DNA of 59,379 nt from CAYWEP01 sp964457405 (GCA_964457405.1 CAYWEP010000001.1:1-59379); one strand, 5' to 3'. Counted from the first letter of the stretch, positions 7,903 to 16,521 are shown. Program-made: numbers and translations. Notes: generated by a model from the sequence alone, not told the origin.

Positions 7903-9073
7903 TCCGGTAATTAAGGCTACTTCCACTATAGTGTATATTAATTATTCCCCATATGAAAATTCGGGTCATATTCTTGATTTTATCAAAGAAAAATTTCAAC
8001 GCGTGATAGTTTTTTATTTTAATTTTTATTCACTTAATAAGAAAAACGAATCAAGTTCGCTGAGAATTTTTAAGCGTGGGAGGCTTATCAGGCAGCAAAG
8101 GCTTTTTCAGATTCCTTCCCCCTCCAATATCTATATTCTGTTTCTACTTCTGCCAATTAGGTCATTCGTCAATTTTACACAAATTCTTTACTACACACAT
8201 AAAATCCGGCTTCTTTATAAATCTCCATTTTTGTATTTTACCGTTAATGCATTCACAGCTTGGGTTGGTATTATATTGCGTAAAATCAAACTCATCGATA
8301 AAACAATCTTTTGGGTTTGGGATTATTACCCAATGAAGAACAATAATAAAATTGTTATGGGTATGCGTTGGATTTATTGGCAATTTGATAAAATGGCCAA
8401 CAAGTCAGACCGTATAATATTTTTAAACAGTCGCCTAATCCAATTGAGAAAAGACGCGGGTGTTTTACCTAAACATGATCATTATCGTATAATACCAATT
8501 GGGACTGACCCAATTAAAACTGTTAAGCAAAAAAATCATCTACGGCCAATCCTAGGCTTTATTGGTGTAATAAAGCGCAGTCAAGGACTCGAAACTGTAT
8601 ATGACGCAGCTCCATTGCTGACAAAAAAATACTCAAATATAGAATTAGACGTCGTTGGGTCTGGGCCTGACGAAAGCTATTTTAAGAAACGTGCAAAAAA
8701 AGGCAACTTAAAAACTCATTTTTATGGATTTATCTCTGATGAAAAGGTTGTCATGCAAGTGGTGCAAAAATTTGAAATAGGCCTAGCTCTTTACATTCCT
8801 AATGAAAGCAATGTTTCTTATTATGGAGATCCTTCAAAAATAAAAGACTATCTAAGTCAGGGTATTCCAGTTATTACCACTGACGTATTTCAGTTTTCTC
8901 GAGAAATTCATAATTTAAATGCCGGAATTATAATACCCCATGACTCCCCTCAAAAACTTCTTCTTGCAATAGAAAAAATTATAAGGAATTATTACGAATA
9001 CCAGGTCAATGCATTAAAACTAGCAAAAAAATATGAATATAGAGCGTTATACCCAAAATTATTTAGTGATTAA
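7892..9073 (+). CDS. GT4 family glycosyltransferase
   Basis: The 393-residue product has a GT-B layout. The N-domain starts VYINYSPYENSGHIL. The C-domain begins near residue 215 with PILGFIGVIKRSQGLE, followed by LDVVGSGPDE and YYGDPSKIKDYLSQGIPVITT, the donor-binding region of GT4 enzymes. The first nine residues derive from, or run beside, an IS30 transposase remnant. A GTG at 7931 just before YINYSP is therefore a plausible original start and the ATG at 7892 may be a later replacement. The gene is markedly AT-rich and no Shine-Dalgarno sequence is visible. It pairs with the downstream GDP-fucose synthase-like gene, 58 bases away. Donor and acceptor are unknown. Confidence 0.8.
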   Translation: MKNNPVIKATSTIVYINYSPYENSGHILDFIKEKFQRVIVFYFNFYSLNKKNESSSLRIFKRGRLIRQQRLFQIPSPSNIYILFLLLPIRSFVNFTQILYYTHKIRLLYKSPFLYFTVNAFTAWVGIILRKIKLIDKTIFWVWDYYPMKNNNKIVMGMRWIYWQFDKMANKSDRIIFLNSRLIQLRKDAGVLPKHDHYRIIPIGTDPIKTVKQKNHLRPILGFIGVIKRSQGLETVYDAAPLLTKKYSNIELDVVGSGPDESYFKKRAKKGNLKTHFYGFISDEKVVMQVVQKFEIGLALYIPNESNVSYYGDPSKIKDYLSQGIPVITTDVFQFSREIHNLNAGIIIPHDSPQKLLLAIEKIIRNYYEYQVNALKLAKKYEYRALYPKLFSD

Positions 9074-9131
9074 GACAGCACGTTTTTTTATTCCCAAACG
9101 ATAACAATATTGATAGATTAAAAAATCAGAC

Positions 9132-10097
9132 ATGGAACTAAAAAATAAGAAGATTTTGGTTACTGGAGGTGCGGGCTTTCTGGGTTCAAATATCGTCAAA
9201 CAATTGATCCAGGAGGGTTTAGATTCAAAAAATATTATCGTTTATCGTTCCAAAGAATTAGACCTTCGAGAAAAAGAAAACTGTATAAAGGCCACGAAGG
9301 GAGTTGACATCGTCATACATGCAGCCGGCAATGTTGGCGGTATTGGCAAAAACAATATGTATCCGGCTACCTTATTTTATGATAACCTTATAATGGGAGC
9401 ACACATTCTAGAAGCATCCAAGATAAATAAAGTAAAAAAAATTGTTATAATAGGCACAATATGTGCGTATCCTAAATATACCCCAGTCCCCTTCAAGGAA
9501 GACAATCTTTGGATGGGCTATCCGGAGGAAACTAATGCTCCCTATGGGCTTGCAAAAAAAATTCTCTTAGTAGGCGCCCAAGCATACCGGAAGCAATATG
9601 GGCTTCAAAGTATCTATCTCTTACCCGTAAACTTGTTTGGCCCGGGCGATAATTTTGATCTAGAAAGTGCTCATGTTATTCCCGCTCTTATCAATAAAAT
9701 CTCTGTTGCTAAGTTAAAGAATAAAAAATATGTAACAATTTGGGGAGACGGAAGCCCAACCCGTGAGTTTCTGTATGTAGCAGATGCTGCTCGCGGAATT
9801 ATCCTTGCAACTAAAAACTACAGCAAGCATGAACCAGTTAACCTTGGAACGGGAAAAGAAACATCTATTCGTCAACTTGCAAACCTCATTTCAAAACTTC
9901 TAGGGTTTACCGGTAAAATAATATGGGATACTAGTAAGCCAAATGGTCAGCCAAAACGATCCCTAGATATTTCCAGAGCAGAAAAAGAATTTGGCTTTGT
10001 TGCTCGGACAAACTTCACTGATGCTCTTAAAAAAACTATAAGATGGTATGAAAGAACACAAAAAATATCAACTAGGCAAGCCTACGTAAAAACTTAA
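9132..10097 (+). CDS. fcl: Second GDP-L-fucose synthase-like NAD(P)-dependent epimerase/reductase
   Basis: The 321-residue protein is a clear paralog of the gene at 656-1585, similar along its whole length. TGGAGFLG at 11-18 binds the cofactor. Y138 and K142 (YGLAKK) form the catalytic pair; C111 and H181 correspond to the family Cys and His, and T109 replaces the usual Ser. The shared Thr in both copies suggests they come from the same sub-branch. About 15 extra C-terminal residues follow the region where the paralog ends. It sits in an AT-rich two-gene plus-strand block after the GT4 gene. The likely reaction is reduction/epimerisation of a GDP-4-keto-6-deoxyhexose; the product remains inferred. 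Confidence 0.85.
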   Translation: MELKNKKILVTGGAGFLGSNIVKQLIQEGLDSKNIIVYRSKELDLREKENCIKATKGVDIVIHAAGNVGGIGKNNMYPATLFYDNLIMGAHILEASKINKVKKIVIIGTICAYPKYTPVPFKEDNLWMGYPEETNAPYGLAKKILLVGAQAYRKQYGLQSIYLLPVNLFGPGDNFDLESAHVIPALINKISVAKLKNKKYVTIWGDGSPTREFLYVADAARGIILATKNYSKHEPVNLGTGKETSIRQLANLISKLLGFTGKIIWDTSKPNGQPKRSLDISRAEKEFGFVARTNFTDALKKTIRWYERTQKISTRQAYVKT

Positions 10098-10490
10098 AAT
10101 GTTGATGTTTTATATTTTCATCTAAAAGGTGTTTTCCACCAGAGAAATAATATAAATCTTATTGTAAGAAAAAACCGAATGCTGGAGAATAAATAAACTG
10201 GGACTTTTTAAAAATTTAGAAACACTGATAGGAAAAATGATAACCGGCGGATAACCGAAGTTGAATTTGAAAATGTAACCATCTGAACATTGTTCTGATA
10301 GTTTTTATGAACACGTACATACTCTGCGAATTCAAGCCATTTCCACCTATCATCGCCAACCGCCAATATAGCGTTTTGTCAATCTTGGCCAAACCGGCAA
10401 TAAAAAGGAAAATGATGATACGATAAATCCGACTAGGTAAATTGACATATGAGAGTTGGGTTATCGTAAAGTACCGCTACGACCTAACCT
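10098..10490. other. 393-base gap without a confident gene; possible decayed coding remnant
   Basis: This convergent gap holds no convincing terminator; only a 4-bp GGTG/CACC hairpin is visible near 10127. On the minus strand two overlapping open stretches in different frames suggest a decayed gene. ATG at 10448 to TGA at 10350 encodes a 32-residue hydrophobic peptide. Frame 10378-10208 encodes 56 residues including DDRWKWLEFAEYVRVHKNY and ends at a TAA. I do not recognise either. They could be one gene broken by a frameshift, or chance. Confidence 0.3.
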
Positions 10491-11309
10491 TTATAATATT
10501 CTATGACCAGCTGTTTTACCTTGGGCTGCGCTGTGCCTCCCTAGAGGGCCAGCCTCGAGATCTGTTTCGTTCTGTATACTGCTTTTTTGTGCTACACAAA
10601 TGACTGAGCTACCCCAAGGCAGAGACAGGAAGTTGATCATAGTGCCCTCAAGCCTTAAAAGTTGAAATAGAAACGCCTCAAAAATAGGGTGCATGGCCTT
10701 TATATCGCTCGAGGGGACGCTTTTTGGCAATATCATTTGAAGGAGACGCCTCGCAAGTACGAAGGGAAAGATAAAAAAATTTGCGCTTGTGAGCTTTTTC
10801 ACATAGAATCCTACTCGAGACAGTTCGAGATGAAGTTCTCTTTTGGAAAATCTATGCTCTGTAAAGTCAACTTTGTCGTGCTCCCCCCGCATCCAGTTAT
10901 ATGCAGGTTCACGAATGAGCACGATGCCTCCTGGTCGAAGTACTCGATAAAACTCTCCGAGTGCTTTGCGATAGTCACCTACCCACCGGTGATATAAAAC
11001 ATCTAGACAGACAACAATATCAAAACTATTACTACGAAATGGGATGTCGATGATATCTCCTTTTTGAACTGTTCCCAATCGTTTCGCCAGTCTCAGCGCT
11101 TCAAAAGAGACATCAATGCCTATGACGTCCCCAAACTGTTTGAGATAGGAAAACGCAGACCCAGTCCCGCATCCGGCGTCCAAGATTTTATTCACGCTCT
11201 TTTTGAGTACAAACTCATCAAGGAGAGCAGTATTAATTTCGGCCATTCCTCTATACCACCAGAACTTCCTCTGGTTCCTGTACATGTTGATGTACTCATC
11301 CTTTCTCAT
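10491..11309 (-). CDS. Class I SAM methyltransferase (Methyltransf_11), with unusual C-terminal tail
   Basis: The start is set at the ATG at 11309 (MRKDEYINMYRNQRKFWWYR) because the paralog at 45307-46038 starts in the same way; the longer frame to 11363 would overlap the divergent aminotransferase. ILDAGCGTGSAFSYL is motif I, VIGIDVSFEAL motif II and FDIVVCLDVLYHRW motif IV; RVLRPGGIVLIREP is the conserved post-strand-5 segment. The paralog ends at SVICVARKK, whereas this copy continues for about 30 unrelated residues (LEAGPLGRHSAAQGK and beyond), as if its stop codon was lost at a rearrangement junction. The target is probably a glycan or NDP-sugar intermediate. Confidence 0.8.
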   Translation of the reverse strand: MRKDEYINMYRNQRKFWWYRGMAEINTALLDEFVLKKSVNKILDAGCGTGSAFSYLKQFGDVIGIDVSFEALRLAKRLGTVQKGDIIDIPFRSNSFDIVVCLDVLYHRWVGDYRKALGEFYRVLRPGGIVLIREPAYNWMRGEHDKVDFTEHRFSKRELHLELSRVGFYVKKLTSANFFIFPFVLARRLLQMILPKSVPSSDIKAMHPIFEAFLFQLLRLEGTMINFLSLPWGSSVICVAQKSSIQNETDLEAGPLGRHSAAQGKTAGHRIL

Positions 11310-11325
11310 ACGTTTCGAATATGTT

Positions 11326-11334
11326 AGTATAGCA
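11326..11334 (-). promoter_or_regulatory. Extended -10 promoter (TGcTATACT) for the methyltransferase
   Basis: On the minus strand TG-C-TATACT is an extended -10 element 16 bases before the chosen ATG at 11309. This supports that start over the longer frame and predicts a leader of about 10 bases without a Shine-Dalgarno sequence. Confidence 0.45.
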
Positions 11335-11350
11335 TGGTTGAAATACACAT

Positions 11351-12457
11351 ATGAAGGTTGCATTTGTTGATCTGAAACGACAAAACAGAATTTATAAGAA
11401 AACTTTTTCTCGTATATTTAGTCAAACATTGGATGAATCAGTTTTCTTGGCCGGGCCCGCAAACGAACGCTTTGAGCAAGAATTCGCAACATTTTGTGGA
11501 AAAAAATTCTGCATCAGCCTCAATTCTGGTACCGATGCTATTTTATTCGCCCTTCTCGCATATGACATCGGACCTGGCGATGAAGTAATTACCCCGACAA
11601 ATAGTTATTTTTCTCCTGCCATGATGATTTCTCAGATTGGCGCCACTCCAATTTTTGTTGACGCTGATCCCAAGAGTGCACTCATTGATGTCAAACAAGT
11701 TCAACGTGCAATATCCAAAAAAACTCGCGCAATTATGCCGGTTCATTTATGTGGTCAGTCGGCAGACATGGATCCCATTATTACTCTTGCAAAAAAACAT
11801 AATGTAGTAATTATTGAAGATGCCTGTCAGGCCCATGGAGCAAAGTACAAGGGCAATGTCGTCCCAGTAACAGAAACAGGTGCATTTTCATTTTACCCAG
11901 GAAAAAATTTGGGTGCTTTTGGCGATGCTGGTGCTGTAGTCACTGATAGTAAAAAGGTCCGAGACGAAATATTAAAACTTCGAAACGACGGTTCCACAGA
12001 AAAATATGTACATACCCAATTTGGCTACAAAAGTAGACTAGATACAATTCAGGCAAAAATTCTGTTGGCCAAGCTCCCTCATCTTGAAGCATGGAATAGA
12101 AATCGTCGTAAAGCTGCTTCAGTTTATAACAAATTTCTTGCCACAATAAAACAAATCACTCTGCCTCAAGAAATGCCTTATGCGTACCACGTCTATCACC
12201 TTTACATGATTGAGTGCGAAAATCGTGATGAACTACAAGCGTACCTTGCGAAAAAAGGTATTACTACTGTTATTCATTATCCAACTCCCATACACCTGCA
12301 AAAACCTTACAGACAACAAGGATTTCACCCGGGCATGTTCCCTGTCGCGGAAAAAAGAAGCAAAAGAATTTTATCTCTTCCTATGTATCCTGAACTACGA
12401 GAAACTGAAATCCGTTATATCTGTCAAACGATCCGCTCTTTTTACTCATCTGGATGA
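11351..12457 (+). CDS. DegT/DnrJ/EryC1/StrS-family sugar aminotransferase (FdtB/QdtB-like)
   Basis: The 368-residue protein is a complete PLP-dependent fold-type I aminotransferase. FCISLNSGTDAI is the cofactor phosphate loop, D157 in VIIEDACQAHG contacts the PLP ring, and K185 in FSFYPGKNLGAFGDAG is the Schiff-base lysine. GYKSRLDTIQA is typical of enzymes aminating 3-keto or 4-keto deoxyhexoses; overall it looks most like FdtB/QdtB 3-aminotransferases that act on dTDP-3-keto-6-deoxyhexose. The rmlB product made at 24963-25964 could supply such a precursor (inference). It starts a four-gene plus-strand unit, and its stop overlaps the next ATG (ATGA). Confidence 0.88.
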   Translation: MKVAFVDLKRQNRIYKKTFSRIFSQTLDESVFLAGPANERFEQEFATFCGKKFCISLNSGTDAILFALLAYDIGPGDEVITPTNSYFSPAMMISQIGATPIFVDADPKSALIDVKQVQRAISKKTRAIMPVHLCGQSADMDPIITLAKKHNVVIIEDACQAHGAKYKGNVVPVTETGAFSFYPGKNLGAFGDAGAVVTDSKKVRDEILKLRNDGSTEKYVHTQFGYKSRLDTIQAKILLAKLPHLEAWNRNRRKAASVYNKFLATIKQITLPQEMPYAYHVYHLYMIECENRDELQAYLAKKGITTVIHYPTPIHLQKPYRQQGFHPGMFPVAEKRSKRILSLPMYPELRETEIRYICQTIRSFYSSG

Positions 12458-13362
12458 AAAAATCAAATCCAACATACCGACTCTGTCCTTTGTGCGGCAA
12501 TACCTACGTGACGCTTGTAGCTAAAGCCACAAGTTTGCCGCCAGTATCTCCAAGGCAAATTCAGGTAACAGAAAAATATTTCGGTTTGCACGGGGATTTG
12601 GTCCGCTGTCAAAAATGCCAATTCACCTATGTTGGTGACAAAAAGTATATAAAGAATCTCTCCTCTTTATATGCCAAAATGAGTGACCAGGTATATCTCC
12701 AAGAAGAAAAAGAAAGGCGTTTAAGTTTTTTGAGAGTTATCACTACTATCGAGGCTCTACGAAAAGGCAAAAAAGGAAAATTACTTGATATTGGCTGCTG
12801 TACGGGCGGTCTTTTAATAGAAGCCAAAAAGCGGGGATGGGTAGTTGATGGCCTCGACCCTTCTTCCTGGGCCTGTAAAACCGCAAGACACCTCCATGGT
12901 TTATCGGTCCACAACACTACTATAGAAGCATATCATTCCAAAAACAATGTTTTTGATGCTATCACGCTTCTTGATGTCTTGGAACACGTTGAAGATCCTG
13001 ATATGTTGATCAGACGGGTACGCTCTATGTTAAAAGAAAACGGCATTTTCTGTATCGTTACACCCAATTACGGCAGCTTCACCGCAAAATTGTTTGGAAA
13101 AAGATGGTGGGGAATCCGCTTAGCTCATCTGTCTTATTTTAATAGAAATGACATTAACAGCCTCATTAAAAAAAACGGTTTGAAGATACTTCATCAAAGT
13201 ACATACGTTCGTTATTTTACCCTTTATTATATTCTTATTCGGCTATTTGCCTTTATCGAAAGAATGAACACAGTAAAGTCAGTACTGAAGCATATCATCA
13301 TTCCACTCGCACTTTTTGATACATTTGAAATATATATTGGCAAAAGGGGTAAGTTATTATAA
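12454..13362 (+). CDS. SAM methyltransferase with N-terminal zinc ribbon
   Basis: The 302-residue product begins with a four-cysteine zinc-ribbon, YRLCPLCGN near residues 7-15 and RCQKCQFTYV near residues 50-60. A class I methyltransferase domain follows with LLDIGCCTGGLLIEA (motif I), VDGLDPSSWA, FDAITLLDVLEHVEDP (motif IV) and FCIVTPNYGS. This arrangement is common in polysaccharide loci (Methyltransf_23 with a CxxC head) and is expected to act on a glycan or NDP-sugar. A similar protein lies at 15603-16493. It is coupled to the aminotransferase by an ATGA overlap, so it may methylate the amino sugar made there (inference). Confidence 0.8.
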   Translation: MKKSNPTYRLCPLCGNTYVTLVAKATSLPPVSPRQIQVTEKYFGLHGDLVRCQKCQFTYVGDKKYIKNLSSLYAKMSDQVYLQEEKERRLSFLRVITTIEALRKGKKGKLLDIGCCTGGLLIEAKKRGWVVDGLDPSSWACKTARHLHGLSVHNTTIEAYHSKNNVFDAITLLDVLEHVEDPDMLIRRVRSMLKENGIFCIVTPNYGSFTAKLFGKRWWGIRLAHLSYFNRNDINSLIKKNGLKILHQSTYVRYFTLYYILIRLFAFIERMNTVKSVLKHIIIPLALFDTFEIYIGKRGKLL

Positions 13363-13372
13363 CGTGTAAACT

Positions 13373-14125
13373 ATGTTACGCCACCGGACACCAAAAAAGG
13401 TTATCATCATTATGCCCGCGTATAATGCCGAAAAGACGCTTGCCAAAACACTTGCTGACATCCCCAAGGGCGTCGCCGATGACGTTATTCTCGTAGACGA
13501 TGGAAGCCACGATAAGACAGTCGCTGTGGCTAAAAGACTTCGCCTGAAAACGATTGTTCATCCCCAGAACCGAGGATACGGCGGGAATCAAAAAACCTGC
13601 TATACACTCGCCCTGAGTGAAGGTGCTGACATTGTCGTCATGATTCACCCTGACTATCAATATGATAGTTCATTAACAGAAGAGATCATACGGCCCATCC
13701 AAAATCATCGTTTTGATATTATGCTTGGATCAAGAATTCGGACGCGTCAGGAAGCGCTTGCCGGCGGCATGCCTCTGTACAAATATATCGCTAATCGCTT
13801 CTTAACGACTATGGAGAACATCATTTTAGGTCAAAATCATTCGGAATATCACACCGGCTTTCGCGCGTTTCACCGAAAAGTTCTTACGAAGCTGCCTTTC
13901 CATAAATTCTCTGACGATTTCATTTTTGATCAAGAAATTCTCATCTCTGCAGTCTACTCTGGTTTTCGTATTGGTGAAATTCCGGTCCCGACACGGTATT
14001 TTCCGGAGGCTTCGTCTATAAATTTTGCGCGGTCAGTAAAATATGGCGCGGAAACACTCTGGACATTAGTAAAATACATACTGACCTCGGCAAAGATATA
14101 TCACGCCAGAATATTTCCCGCATAA
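13373..14125 (+). CDS. GT2 family glycosyltransferase (DPM1-like)
   Basis: The 250-residue soluble GT-A protein has KVIIIMPAYNAEKTL near residue 8, ILVDDGSHDKTV near 40 and NRGYGGNQKTCY near 65. MIHPDYQYD near residue 90 stands at the DXD position, and EYHTGFRAFHRKVL matches the family acceptor region. Proteins of this shape transfer single sugars to polyprenyl phosphate or extend lipid-linked sugars. The next gene is a GT-C-like membrane protein that could use such a lipid donor, a suggestive pairing (inference). Confidence 0.82.
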   Translation: MLRHRTPKKVIIIMPAYNAEKTLAKTLADIPKGVADDVILVDDGSHDKTVAVAKRLRLKTIVHPQNRGYGGNQKTCYTLALSEGADIVVMIHPDYQYDSSLTEEIIRPIQNHRFDIMLGSRIRTRQEALAGGMPLYKYIANRFLTTMENIILGQNHSEYHTGFRAFHRKVLTKLPFHKFSDDFIFDQEILISAVYSGFRIGEIPVPTRYFPEASSINFARSVKYGAETLWTLVKYILTSAKIYHARIFPA

Positions 14126-14138
14126 TATATCTGAATTC

Positions 14139-15662
14139 ATGAAACGCATATTATTGCATGACTGTCTCTACCTATTCATTATCTCAATCACCACCCTTTC
14201 TATTTGGCATCCTCTTACCAAGCTCACATTACAATGGGAATCATATATGTTCCTTAATAGGGAGGGCTACCTTCCTCTATTTACCAACACGTGGAGTTCA
14301 TTTGCAAACTTTGAAGTTCAATCTATGCTTGCTGGAGCATTTCTTTCCAAGTATATCGGCTTAAATATGGCGCTCTATTTTTGGGTCGAAATATTTTTTA
14401 TCCTTATCATAAACATATCTGTATATTTTCTCGTTAAAACACTTACCGACAAGTCACTTACTGCTTTTATTGCGGCGTTTCTTTTTACTGTTTATTTTTT
14501 TGGTATCGGATTTTTTCTTCCGAACTGGTACGCTACGTTTGTTCAACGCGTGATATTCAATCTCCCATTATTACTCCTGAGTTTTTTGTTTTTACACCGA
14601 TTTCTCGCAGAAAACAAAGTTAATTATTACATTATATCAATATCATTATTCTTTCTTTCCATCTTTTTAGCTCAGTTTGGAATTTTATTTTCTTATTCTA
14701 TTATACTTTATTCAATCTATTGGGAAGTGCTTCGGTCATTTCGTATTCGCTCTCTCCTTCGAGGTTTATTAATATCCTTCCCTTACGTTGTTATTGTAAT
14801 TTTCTTCTTACTAATCCAACAAAAATTTGGGGAAAATGTTGGTTCAAAATATAATTTATTCTATTTTTTGTTTCATCCTGGAACGTATCACTATGTAGAA
14901 GGGGTAGCCCGCCAACTCGTGTATATGTCGCAATATCCTTCCGTTGTTCAAGCCATGAAGTCAGGGCGTCATCCATTGGCATTCACCGACCCAGTTTCAA
15001 CATATAAATTCGTTTTTCCTATCTTATTAACCTATGGCATGGGCTCCATTCTTATATGGGTAAGGGGGAAAGAGTATCGGCCGCTTCTTTTAACTATTGT
15101 TTCCGGTATTGTTATTAGCCTATTTATAAATATTCTCTTAGACCGATTTGACTTTAGGAGCGCAGCGGGGGTGAATCGGTATTATTATTACCCATCTATC
15201 CTCCTCTCAATGTATTGGGCCTTACTTTTAACCACAATTGTCAAAAGGGGAAAGTTTATTATCATTGGAGGCGCTTTGTTGGGATTTTTTCTCGTTAATG
15301 CGGCGCTCTTTCGGCAATTTTTTGGCGATTTACATCAGTATTCCGTACCAACAGCGCAATTATACCAGTACATCGTACGTAATTTTGATCAATTACCCCC
15401 TCATTCCTATGTCATCGTAGGCCCTACCGCTGATTTTGGCCCTTATGAAACGACGTTTATAACGGAACAGCTTGGCGAAAAGCGGGGTATAACATTTAGC
15501 ACCGAGAATGCATCATACCCGAAGGGAAAACCGCCGCCAACTGCAATAGACGTATTGAAACTCACTTATGACAAACAGTGTAGCTGCGTACAAAAGGAAA
15601 TACTAAAAAGGAACTGCAACAATAACGAATGTACCTGGTCGTCTAAGAATAATCTGGACTAG
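14139..15662 (+). CDS. Multi-span membrane protein, GT-C-like, cysteine-tail family
   Basis: The 507-residue protein has roughly eleven hydrophobic segments and a soluble C-terminal region. It is homologous to the tandem genes at 19284-20753 and 20765-22255: all share an (A/V)NRYxYYP stretch around residue 345, a (F/I)TEQL segment in the outer domain and an (A/T/H)Y..xCxC(V/L) motif at the end (TYDKQCSCVQK here). This copy lacks the HCYCFFLER segment of the other two and carries about 16 extra residues after the shared end, running 60 bases into the convergent methyltransferase gene. I do not recognise a named family. A glycosyltransferase role on the outer face is inferred from topology and context. 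Confidence 0.65.
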   Translation: MKRILLHDCLYLFIISITTLSIWHPLTKLTLQWESYMFLNREGYLPLFTNTWSSFANFEVQSMLAGAFLSKYIGLNMALYFWVEIFFILIINISVYFLVKTLTDKSLTAFIAAFLFTVYFFGIGFFLPNWYATFVQRVIFNLPLLLLSFLFLHRFLAENKVNYYIISISLFFLSIFLAQFGILFSYSIILYSIYWEVLRSFRIRSLLRGLLISFPYVVIVIFFLLIQQKFGENVGSKYNLFYFLFHPGTYHYVEGVARQLVYMSQYPSVVQAMKSGRHPLAFTDPVSTYKFVFPILLTYGMGSILIWVRGKEYRPLLLTIVSGIVISLFINILLDRFDFRSAAGVNRYYYYPSILLSMYWALLLTTIVKRGKFIIIGGALLGFFLVNAALFRQFFGDLHQYSVPTAQLYQYIVRNFDQLPPHSYVIVGPTADFGPYETTFITEQLGEKRGITFSTENASYPKGKPPPTAIDVLKLTYDKQCSCVQKEILKRNCNNNECTWSSKNNLD

Positions 15663-16493
15663 CCAAAATGCAATGACGAAAGGAGCACCAAGTGTCATCC
15701 AAAAAATACTCCAAAAAACCGCGGGAAGATTCATAACTGAAGACCCATCAGCTCGCTTGACTAATTTTTGAAGTGCAGCATTGGTGCCACTTGTCGCATT
15801 AATAAATGTCTGGAGAATTCCAGTCGGATGATGTTCAAGCGACCAATAGTCAATTTTTATGATGCGAAATCTTTCTTGACGGAGAAGTTTTGTAATGCTT
15901 TTGGGGGTAAAGTGCCAAAGATGATACTGTGGTACGAGGTGAAACCAACGATTACCAAAGAATCGATATTCCAAACTATCTATATTAGGAACAGCAACGA
16001 CAATGCGACCCTCTGGTTTAAGATTCTTCCTAGCCGCAGCTAAATATTTCCATGGTGAATTCATATGTTCCAAAACCTGCCAAAAGCTTATGATATCAGC
16101 GTTTCCGCCTCGCATCCGCAGAAATTGCTTATCGGAAAGAGCGTGTATACCTGCTCTCATCATGTGTTTTCTTGCCGCTTTTGAAATTTCTACACCAATC
16201 TTTGTTTGTGCTCGAATCGTCTGGAGATATCCTCCATCACCGGCTCCCACATCGATCCAGGTATTCTTTTTTGCGCTCGAAACGTAGCGAGTCCTAAGTA
16301 AATAAAAAAATTGCTCAATAGGGATAAACAGTTTTCGTGCAAGAGAGGATGAAGCTTGATAATACTCATCGCTGTATATCGATTTCGGAAAATCCCTACG
16401 TTTCGCAAGTGTGCAGCTGCAGCAGTAGAAATACCGCATGTCTCCGAACAGAGAATCTTCAAATTCTCGGCCACATAGTGGACATAGCTTCAT
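15603..16493 (-). CDS. SAM methyltransferase with N-terminal zinc ribbon and C-terminal membrane helix
   Basis: The 296-residue protein begins MKLCPLCGRE and has CCSCTLAKR near residue 30, a zinc-ribbon head. The class I domain shows WIDVGAGDGGYL (motif I), IGVEISKAARKH, ISFWQVLEHMNSPW (motif IV) and IVVAVPNIDSLEYRFFG. A long hydrophobic segment near residues 255-295 should anchor it in the membrane, which suggests a lipid-linked glycan substrate (inference). Its last 60 bases overlap the end of the convergent GT-C-like gene. It is a single-gene unit, divergent from the aldo/keto reductase. Confidence 0.8.
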   Translation of the reverse strand: MKLCPLCGREFEDSLFGDMRYFYCCSCTLAKRRDFPKSIYSDEYYQASSSLARKLFIPIEQFFYLLRTRYVSSAKKNTWIDVGAGDGGYLQTIRAQTKIGVEISKAARKHMMRAGIHALSDKQFLRMRGGNADIISFWQVLEHMNSPWKYLAAARKNLKPEGRIVVAVPNIDSLEYRFFGNRWFHLVPQYHLWHFTPKSITKLLRQERFRIIKIDYWSLEHHPTGILQTFINATSGTNAALQKLVKRADGSSVMNLPAVFWSIFWMTLGAPFVIAFWLVQIILRRPGTFVIVAVPF

Positions 16494-16500
16494 GCGTGCT

Positions 16501-16506
16501 ATTTTA
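16501..16506 (-). promoter_or_regulatory. -10 element (TAAAAT) immediately upstream of the methyltransferase start
   Basis: The minus-strand TAAAAT ends seven bases before the ATG at 16493. If it is the -10 box, transcription starts at or next to the A of the ATG, giving a leaderless message. No good -35 box is seen. Confidence 0.35.
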
Positions 16507-16507
16507 C

Positions 16508-16513
16508 TACAAT
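16508..16513 (+). promoter_or_regulatory. -10 element (TACAAT) immediately upstream of the aldo/keto reductase start
   Basis: TACAAT ends eight bases before the ATG at 16522, again the leaderless spacing. It lies back to back with the minus-strand -10 at 16501-16506, so the 28-base gap between the two genes would hold both promoters. Confidence 0.35.
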
Positions 16514-16521
16514 AGGACTAC

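Noticed and set aside
10491..10560. Cloning-vector contamination at the odd methyltransferase tail
   Set aside because: The bases near CAGCTGGTCATAG only loosely resemble an M13 reverse primer site and do not match it, so contamination is not supported.
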